Under the pieces are notes generated by a model. It saw only the letters and a list, made by a program, of their open reading frames with translations, ran no database searches and had not been told where the DNA came from. Positions 58,404 to 64,000 of a DNA stretch of 64,000 nucleotides are shown here, piece by piece. How positions within the stretch are numbered: position 1 is the first letter of the stretch; the number at the start of each line of letters is the position of its first letter. Both the position numbers and the translations under genes were made by a program. Source of the DNA: Acidobacteriota bacterium (GTDB lineage: Bacteria > Acidobacteriota > Blastocatellia > Pyrinomonadales > Pyrinomonadaceae); the NCBI GenBank assembly GCA_025463135.1, contig JAOAPY010000039.1, positions 84,566-148,565 on the forward strand, written 5' to 3'.

Positions 58404-59158
58404 CCGATGGCTCCAAAACCACTCTCTTTCAATTCGCGTTTGGCTTCGGCGATTTCCCTGCGATCGGCTCCCTGCTCTTCCTCGACGATCAGGCCGTCAA
58501 ACATATGCACGATGCGATCGGCGTGCTGGGCGTAGCGCGGGTCGTGCGTCACCATGCAAATCGTGGCGCCGCCGCGGTGCAGTTCGCGCAAAAGCTCCAT
58601 CACCGACTCGCCGTTGGTTGAGTCCAAATTACCAGTGGGCTCATCCGCGAGCAGGATGCTGGGTTGTCCCCCCACGGCCCGGGCCACGGCGACGCGTTGT
58701 TGCTGACCGCCGGAAAGCTGGCTGGGCAAATGTTTGGCGCGGTGCGCCATGCCCACACGCTCGAGGGCGTCGGTTACGCGTTTCTTGCGTTCGGCGGAAT
58801 TCATGCCGCGATAAGTGAGCGGCAGCTCGACGTTCTCATAGACCGTCAGGTCGCCAATGAGATTGAAGCTCTGAAAGATAAAGCCAACCTCGCGATTGCG
58901 AATGCGGGCCCGCTCAGACAACGACAGGTTCTCAACCGGATGTTCATTCAGAACGTAGGCGCCATCGGTGGGTGTATCCAGCAGGCCCAGGATCGACAAA
59001 AGGGTTGATTTGCCGCAACCCGAAGGTCCGGCAATTGAGAGGTATTCGCCTTTCTGAATGTCGAGATGGATACCCGAGAGGGCATGGGTCTCGACTTCGT
59101 CGGTGTAGAAAACCTTCTTGACGTCAGAAAGGTGAATCAGGGGATCAGTTGAACTCAT
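58400..59158 (-). CDS. ABC transporter ATP-binding protein, canonical (MacB/LolD type)
   Basis: 252 residues. Walker A GPSGCGKST at 44-52, Q-loop Gln96, signature LSGGQQQRVAVARA from 148, Walker B LLADEP with Asp172/Glu173, D-loop GNLDS, H-loop His205. All catalytic residues are present. A charged tail of about 25 residues (EEEQGADRREIAEAKRELKE) extends past the usual end. MacB/LolD-class ATPases power FtsX-fold permeases by mechanotransmission across the inner membrane. ATG at 59158 behind a GAGGAGACAACA leader, the best ribosome site of the three non-permease genes. It sits 313 bp downstream of the adaptor gene. Confidence 0.96.
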   Translation of the reverse strand: MSSTDPLIHLSDVKKVFYTDEVETHALSGIHLDIQKGEYLSIAGPSGCGKSTLLSILGLLDTPTDGAYVLNEHPVENLSLSERARIRNREVGFIFQSFNLIGDLTVYENVELPLTYRGMNSAERKKRVTDALERVGMAHRAKHLPSQLSGGQQQRVAVARAVGGQPSILLADEPTGNLDSTNGESVMELLRELHRGGATICMVTHDPRYAQHADRIVHMFDGLIVEEEQGADRREIAEAKRELKESGFGAIG

Positions 59159-59471
59159 TGTTGTCTCCTCACGAAGTTTTAGAAACGTTGTCTATTGAAC
59201 ACCGCGGAACGGGGTTGTATGGCAATTTGGGTCTTTGGTCTTTGGTCTTTGGTATTAGGTCTTAGTTACTCTCAGTTTTGAAACGGACTTGTCCGCCGGA
59301 CCTACGCAACATTCCTGTCCGGACTGAACCTCTCGCACGTACGGCGCACCGGTGCGCTTTCTAAACGGGCGAGTAAAAATCACGAACGAACAATGAAGAA
59401 CCAAGTACCAAGAACTAAGACTAAGGAACCCTTTTGCCCTTTGCTCTTTGCTCTTTGCCCTTTGCTCTTTC
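59159..59471. repeat. 313 bp spacer: type A tracts and type G palindromes (ATPase/adaptor)
   Basis: No gene. 59228-59262 is repeated GGTCTTTGG; 59388-59425 returns as CCAAGTACCAAGAAC and similar; 59431-59470 is a CCCTTTG/CTCTTTG heptamer array ending at the stop of the adaptor gene. Type G units lie between: CGGACTTGTCCGC (59284-59296) and GCGCACCGGTGCGC followed by TTTCTAA (59344-59364), as at 12729-12778. Confidence 0.78.
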
Positions 59472-60731
59472 TTATCGAACGCGAATCTGGTTGTAGTTAT
59501 CCATCGCCGACGTATCGGACAGGATCACCTGGTCGCCTTCTTTAAGGCCGTTAACGATTTCGATAGTGCTCACCGAACTGCGGCCGAGCGTCACCTGAGT
59601 GCGCACTGCTTCCTGGCCATCCGGTGTCAGGCGAAACAGACCAACCGTTTGCTGCCCCTGCCCAAAAGCCGGGCGGCCCACGTACAAAACGTTGGTTAGT
59701 CGTTCGAGCTCGATTGTGCCGTCAACACTCAAATCAGGACGCGCGCTCGCAGGGATTGGACCCGTCAATTCGACGTCGACCACAAAGGTCCCTTCGCGCG
59801 CGGCTGGATCGATGCGCGAGACGCGCCCCTGAATAATGCCGTTGCGAGTGTCCACGGCGACGGGTTGACCTAACTTGACGTCTTTGATTTGCGTCTCGGC
59901 GATTTTCAGTTCGGCTTTCAATGAAGCAGGATCGGCAACGCGCGCGATGTTGAATCCGGGAGACACCTGTTGGCCCACCTGCACGGACACCTGCTGTAAG
60001 ACGCCATTGGTGCCGGCGCGCACCTTAAGCGCATCCACTTGATCTTTCTTGAGTTTGGCAAGCGCGCGTAATTGCGACAGACGCGATTCCTGAGCATTGA
60101 TTTGCGCTTTAGTAGATTTGCCGCTGATCGCCAGACGCTGCTGTTCGACCCTGAGGCGGTTGGCGAGATCCTGCACCTTGCTGCGCGAGATTTTCAGCAA
60201 CAACTCCGGAACCAGCCCCTGTTTTGCAAGCACCTCATCGGTGTCGAGTTGCAACTTCGCCTGGCTGTACTCGGAATTGATGGTGGCAATTGCGGACTGC
60301 TGCGTCATGTTGTCGCTTTCCAGACGCACGCGCAGATTCTCTTGATCAGCCTGGGCCGCTTTGACTTGAAATTCAGCGTCCATGGCCTGTTGTTCCATCT
60401 GTGGATTGGAAAGTTCGACAATCACCGTATCGGCTCCGACTTCGACGCCGGCCTGGATCATGATTTTTTCCACGCGCCCATCAGCCGGCGCGGGAATCTG
60501 GCGAGTCAACTGCGGCACCAACGTTCCAATGCCGCGCACTTCACGCAGGAAGGGACCGCGCTTGACCGTGTCAATTACCGCGGTGGACCGATCGAGGGTG
60601 GGCGCGGCGGGTTTTAGTTTGGTGAGTCCGTAAGTGATGCCGCCGACGGCGACCAAGCCGACAACGATTAAGACTGCGGTGCGAATGCGTTTCTTGAGCT
60701 TGGATTTTGCGGGGCGTTTGATATCTACCAT
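59472..60731 (-). CDS. HlyD/MacA-type periplasmic adaptor subunit
   Basis: 419 residues. A basic N-terminus (KRPAKSKLKKRIR) and one membrane helix at about 17-38 anchor it in the inner membrane with the rest periplasmic. Split biotinyl-lipoyl-like domain: first half about 76-112 (IPAPADGRVEKIMIQAGVEV), second about 238-268 (RAGTNGVLQQVSVQVGQQVS). Between them a coiled-coil hairpin at about 113-235 that would reach toward an outer-membrane channel. Then a beta-barrel (LKAELKIAETQIKDVKLGQP) and a membrane-proximal domain to 419. Length and layout match MacA. First gene of the adaptor/ATPase/ATPase/permease series. No outer-membrane factor gene is in the window. ATG at 60731 lacks a Shine-Dalgarno. 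Confidence 0.95.
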   Translation of the reverse strand: MVDIKRPAKSKLKKRIRTAVLIVVGLVAVGGITYGLTKLKPAAPTLDRSTAVIDTVKRGPFLREVRGIGTLVPQLTRQIPAPADGRVEKIMIQAGVEVGADTVIVELSNPQMEQQAMDAEFQVKAAQADQENLRVRLESDNMTQQSAIATINSEYSQAKLQLDTDEVLAKQGLVPELLLKISRSKVQDLANRLRVEQQRLAISGKSTKAQINAQESRLSQLRALAKLKKDQVDALKVRAGTNGVLQQVSVQVGQQVSPGFNIARVADPASLKAELKIAETQIKDVKLGQPVAVDTRNGIIQGRVSRIDPAAREGTFVVDVELTGPIPASARPDLSVDGTIELERLTNVLYVGRPAFGQGQQTVGLFRLTPDGQEAVRTQVTLGRSSVSTIEIVNGLKEGDQVILSDTSAMDNYNQIRVR

Positions 60732-61226
60732 TTGATTAAGGCCGAACTGAGTTGCGTGTTGCCTGACAACTTGCCAAGGGCGAAAAATTTATCGGAGAAC
60801 CGCACAAGCCAAACTTGAGAGAGCGGCGAACTTGCGCGGGAAGTGTGCTTGGGTGTTGCGTAACAAACTTCTCGGGCAACTGTACAGTTCTCCGTTGCCT
60901 TTTAAGTCAAGGCGTGTGCCAACGTTATTTGGACCACCGCGAAAGTCGAACAACGAGTTGTCAGGCCGCTTTAAGGCCTCTTTTCTTTTCGATTGACATC
61001 ACGGCGGCGGGGAAAATTTGTAAGGAGCTCCTTACCTGGGCCGGCGAGCGTTTCGCTTACGGGATAATTGAATCCCACTTTCGAGACATATACGAAGAAT
61101 CGGATGCGATGCAGCCTGCGACACTTGCTCTCGAACAAGCTTATAGCGTGATTGACGAACGAGGAGATCCGAAGGCACGCGGGAAGCGTGCAGGCGTCGT
61201 GAAGAGTCAGTAATGAATGGGCCAAG
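60732..61226. other. 495 bp gap upstream of the adaptor gene; probable promoter region
   Basis: No convincing gene. It holds a perfect 12-base palindrome AACTGTACAGTT (60878-60889), 147 bases upstream of the adaptor start; a perfect 16-base palindrome GTAAGGAGCTCCTTAC (61020-61035); a plus-strand stem AGGCC/GGCCT followed by CTTTTCTTTT (60963-60989); and a type C-like hairpin GCACGC..GCGTGC (61175-61191) about 36 bases past the stop of permease 21. The promoter of the adaptor operon is expected here, but I could not place sigma-54 or sigma-70 boxes with confidence. Confidence 0.5.
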
Positions 61227-63680
61227 CTATTTGTGTACGGCCACCATGGCATTGACCTTTGTGGCCCGCGCCGCGGGAATGTAACAAGCGATCACTGTGA
61301 CGATTACGAGTAGGATCGAAATCGTGGCGAACGTCACGAAATCAGTGCTACTGACGCCAAAGAGCTGGCTCGCGAGGATACGAGTCAACGCCAACGAGGC
61401 AATGAGTCCGACGATAATTCCGGCGAGCGCCAGCGTCATTCCCTGTTTGATAATCAACCTCAAGATGTCATTGCGTTGTGCGCCCAGAGCCATGCGGATG
61501 CCGATCTCATGAGTCCGCTGGATAACGGTGTAAGACATGACACCATAGATGCCTATGGCGGCGAGAATCAGCGCCAGACCCGCAAAGATACCCAGCAGCA
61601 AAGCATAAACTCGCGGCTGCGCCACAGAACTGCCGACAATTTCAGTCATGAATTTGATATTTGAAACTGGGAAGTCCTTATCGAGCGCTGAAACTTCGCG
61701 GCGCACCGCCCCCGCAAAAGCCCTCGGATCGGATTTGGTCCTCGCTACCAGGGTAAGATCCGCCCCTGGATTTTGCTCAAATGGCAAATAGACTTCCGGC
61801 TGCGAAGCCGTCTCGAGCGCTGTGTGACTCACTGCTGCGACGATGCCTACGATTGTGAGCCAGGGATTTTTGGAGTCAGGTCTACCCCTTTTGAAACGTT
61901 TGCCGACGGGATCTTCATTCGGCCAAAACCGTCGCGCCGAGGTTTCATTGATAATGGCTACTCCGGGTCCGGCAGCGTTGTCATTATCGATAAAGATCCG
62001 GCCCAGCTTCAGCGGAATACCCATCGCCGGAAAGTAATTCGGGCTTACATTGCGGAAGAAGGCCCTGGGTCTGTCGTTTGCCTCGAGAACCGGACGTCCT
62101 TCAATTGTTATGCTGTAGTTGGTCTCGTTCCCGCTGAAAGGCAAATTGTTAACCGTGCCCGCGAACTGCACGCCGGGAATCTCTGAGATCCGTTGGACCA
62201 GTTGTTTTTGAAAGGCTGTTTGCCGGTCCTTTTCGCCGTACTTGATCTGTGGTAACTGGATTTCCAGCGTGATCAGATTCTCAGGATTAAAACCGGGATT
62301 GACATTCTGCAAGCGCATGAAACTCTTAATCATCAAACCAGAGGCAATGACCAGCAGCAGGGCGAGGGCAACTTCGGTGATGACCAGCAAACTGCGCAGG
62401 CGATTCTGTTTTGCGCCTCCGGAATTACCCCGACCGCCCTCTTTCAAAGTTTCATTGAGATCCGACTTTGAGGCTTGCAGCGCGGGGACCAGGCCGAAAA
62501 TAAATGAGGTGAGCAGAGACAGGAGCAATGTGAATACGAGTACCCGGCCATCAATGCCTACATTCTGCGGCAAAGAGATGTTCGCGGGACTGAACACGAC
62601 CAACTGGCGCAGAAGCAGCACTGCGAGCAGCGAACCCAATACTCCGCCAGAGAGACCCAACACAATGCTTTCCGTTAGTAACTGTCGAATGATCCTTAGA
62701 CGCGTGGCGCCCAGAGCCAGGCGCAGGGCGACCTCTTTTTGACGTCCGGAAGCCCTGACCAAAAGCAGATTGGCGACATTGGCGCAAGCAATCAATAGCA
62801 CGCAGCCCACGGCGCCAAAGAGCACGGTCAAAGCCAGGCGAATGTCACCGGTAACCTGTTGCTCGAGTGGGATGACATCGACCTGCATGTCAGAGTCAAT
62901 CGCGGGATATTCCCGTTGCAGCCGATTGGCGATCATGTTCATCTCAGCCTGGGCCGTCGCCTGTGTGACTCCGGGTTTGAGCCGGCCGACCATGAAGTGG
63001 ATGCGATTCTCACGAGCCATCATCGCTGCATCGGCCGTCAGTGGCACCCACAGATCCGCGTTGGGCATCGTGTATTGGGACGAGGCGATGGTCGCCGAAA
63101 ACGCAGGCGGGAATCTAAAGTCCTTCTGCATGACGCCAACCACCGTGTAGCTGTCCCCATTGAGGGCTACGGTTTGCCCAACTATATTTTGCCTGGCTCC
63201 GAAGCTTCGCTGCCAAAGTGAGTGACTCAGTATGAGCACGTGCCCGGCCTGGGGCTGGTCCTCTCCGGCGAGAAATAACCGCCCCATTAATGGCCGGCCG
63301 CCGAGCAGCGAAAACAGAGACGCCGTGGTGCGCACGCCAATTATTCTTTCCGGCTGATCGCCGCCGGTGAGATTCAGACTGCTGTCAGTGAAAGCTCCCA
63401 GATCCTCGAACGAGGTATTATCCGTCCGCAGATCGATGAAGTTGGGAAATGAGGTTGGGACTTCTCCAAAGCCCCGTTTTACGCTCTTCTCCCAAACCAT
63501 CATGAGTCGGTTTGGATTGTCGTACTTGAGAGGATTGAGCAGGACGGCATTTACGATACTGAAGATCGCAGTGTTTGCTCCCACTCCCAAGGCCAGCGCC
63601 AGAACAGCAATGGTCATGAACCCAGGGCTCTTTCGCATCAAGCGAAAGCTGAAAACCAAATCTCTCCGGAAATTTTCCAT
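61227..63680 (-). CDS. ADOP-family duplicated permease, outlying copy (permease 21)
   Basis: 817 residues; ATG at 63680 behind GTGAGGAACG. It lies on the other side of the adaptor and ATPase genes from the main run. N-terminus MENFRRDLVFSFRLMRKSPGF, less conserved than the LRYGxR of the others; TM1 has LALGVGANTAIF. Core domain 1 contains FSATIASSQYTMPNADLWVP. Docking stretches KEVALRLALGATR and [19 protein letters not shown] are intact. The C-terminus is unique: CYIPAARATKVNAMVAVHK, ending without the LRYE seen in all 20 others. Whether it uses the adjacent ATPases or belongs to a separate unit cannot be told; the 495 bp gap argues for separate transcription. Confidence 0.95.
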   Translation of the reverse strand: MENFRRDLVFSFRLMRKSPGFMTIAVLALALGVGANTAIFSIVNAVLLNPLKYDNPNRLMMVWEKSVKRGFGEVPTSFPNFIDLRTDNTSFEDLGAFTDSSLNLTGGDQPERIIGVRTTASLFSLLGGRPLMGRLFLAGEDQPQAGHVLILSHSLWQRSFGARQNIVGQTVALNGDSYTVVGVMQKDFRFPPAFSATIASSQYTMPNADLWVPLTADAAMMARENRIHFMVGRLKPGVTQATAQAEMNMIANRLQREYPAIDSDMQVDVIPLEQQVTGDIRLALTVLFGAVGCVLLIACANVANLLLVRASGRQKEVALRLALGATRLRIIRQLLTESIVLGLSGGVLGSLLAVLLLRQLVVFSPANISLPQNVGIDGRVLVFTLLLSLLTSFIFGLVPALQASKSDLNETLKEGGRGNSGGAKQNRLRSLLVITEVALALLLVIASGLMIKSFMRLQNVNPGFNPENLITLEIQLPQIKYGEKDRQTAFQKQLVQRISEIPGVQFAGTVNNLPFSGNETNYSITIEGRPVLEANDRPRAFFRNVSPNYFPAMGIPLKLGRIFIDNDNAAGPGVAIINETSARRFWPNEDPVGKRFKRGRPDSKNPWLTIVGIVAAVSHTALETASQPEVYLPFEQNPGADLTLVARTKSDPRAFAGAVRREVSALDKDFPVSNIKFMTEIVGSSVAQPRVYALLLGIFAGLALILAAIGIYGVMSYTVIQRTHEIGIRMALGAQRNDILRLIIKQGMTLALAGIIVGLIASLALTRILASQLFGVSSTDFVTFATISILLVIVTVIACYIPAARATKVNAMVAVHK

Positions 63681-64000
63681 CGTTCCTCACGGGACTAGTC
63701 GGTTGTGGCAGGAGTACCCTTGAAGGCTGAAACGAACTGGTGAGCAGGGTGCCCTATTTAATCGGGTGGGCGGTCCACTGTCAACCAGGCCCAGGCGCCG
63801 GGTAGTGGTGCAGTTTGATTTAGTAGGACGCATTTCCCATTGTGGGCCATCGTTACAGAACCGGGAGCGGTAAGCGACTGTGTGGAAACTCCGACTACCG
63901 TGTCATGAAGTCAGTACCACCTCGCGGTAGCGGGTGGGTAAGTGATGGAGCAGCTATAACGCCGAGAGGATCTGGTTGTGCCCAGCGATCTTGTTGGGAG
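63681..64000. other. 320 bp end region without a recognised gene
   Basis: No coding region. 63796-63815 (CGGGTAGTGGTGCAGTTTGA) resembles one end of the type H element at 57628, without a partner end in the window. The rest, including GGTAGCGGGTGGGTAAG near 63922-63940, is unfamiliar; it could belong to an element continuing past the window. Confidence 0.4.

Noticed and set aside
60758..60776. Possible sigma-54 promoter on the minus strand (TTGGCAAGTTGTCAGGCA)
   Set aside because: The GG and GC elements are one base too far apart for the strict -24/-12 spacing. Kept only as a weak thought.
60963..60989. Plus-strand rho-independent terminator (AGGCC/GGCCT then CTTTTCTTTT)
   Set aside because: A 5 bp stem with no credible plus-strand gene before it; probably chance.
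61020..61035. GTAAGGAGCTCCTTAC followed by AAATTTT as a terminator for permease 21
   Set aside because: The stem leaves no loop unless the central pairs open, and the T run is short and mixed.
60815..61213. Plus-strand open frame of 132 residues upstream of the adaptor gene
   Set aside because: Composition is unlike a protein (many Cys, Arg), it runs through a REP-like palindrome at its end and lies across the expected promoter. No family resemblance.

Overview
The window is about 57% GC by eye and almost entirely minus-strand coding. Its dominant feature is a run of 21 intact paralogous membrane permeases of about 800-860 residues, each with two MacB/FtsX-like halves in one chain. This is the family known as ADOP (acidobacterial duplicated orphan permease). 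As far as I recall, large ADOP families are a hallmark of Acidobacteriota, so the source is most likely an acidobacterium. The moderate GC, the NtrC-type two-component pair and the REP-like spacers fit, but nothing here fixes the class.

Layout, left to right. 29-415 (+) is a DUF2255 protein. 457-1902 (-) is a TIR / membrane helix / FGE-sulfatase-like fusion. 1960-3351 (-) and 3472-4848 (-) are a sensor histidine kinase and an NtrC-type sigma-54 response regulator. 5025-57319 (-) holds permeases 1 to 20 (numbered here by increasing coordinate; transcription runs from 20 to 1). 57738-58403 and 58400-59158 (-) are two ABC ATPases that overlap by 4 bp. 59472-60731 (-) is a MacA/HlyD-type periplasmic adaptor. 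61227-63680 (-) is permease 21. The last 320 bp hold no gene I recognise.

How the parts may work together (inference). In transcription order the block reads adaptor, ATPase, ATPase, 20 permeases, regulator, kinase. That is a full tripartite-efflux inventory in which one adaptor and one ATPase pair could serve many interchangeable permeases. Each permease keeps well conserved membrane and ATPase-docking segments and has divergent periplasmic domains. The family was named for lacking neighbouring ATPases, so this arrangement bears directly on how these proteins are energised.

The spacers are the second notable layer. All but one of the inter-permease gaps contain palindromes or inverted repeats. 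The recurring types are: A, TCTTTGG-like heptamer tracts facing CCAAAGA tracts; B, GTAG plus CACAGACTTCAGTCTGTG; C, GGAC plus a CGCACGC..GCGTGC palindrome; D, CACCCGGTTTCAACCGGGTG; E, AACCGTTTCAACGGTTT; F, about 150 bp elements bounded by GCTCCGGAGGAGC; G, GGACAAGTCC-type palindromes; H, a 103 bp MITE-like element. B and C have the layout of REP elements (short 5' head plus hairpin), usually as inverted pairs. No tRNA, rRNA, CRISPR array or transposase gene was seen.
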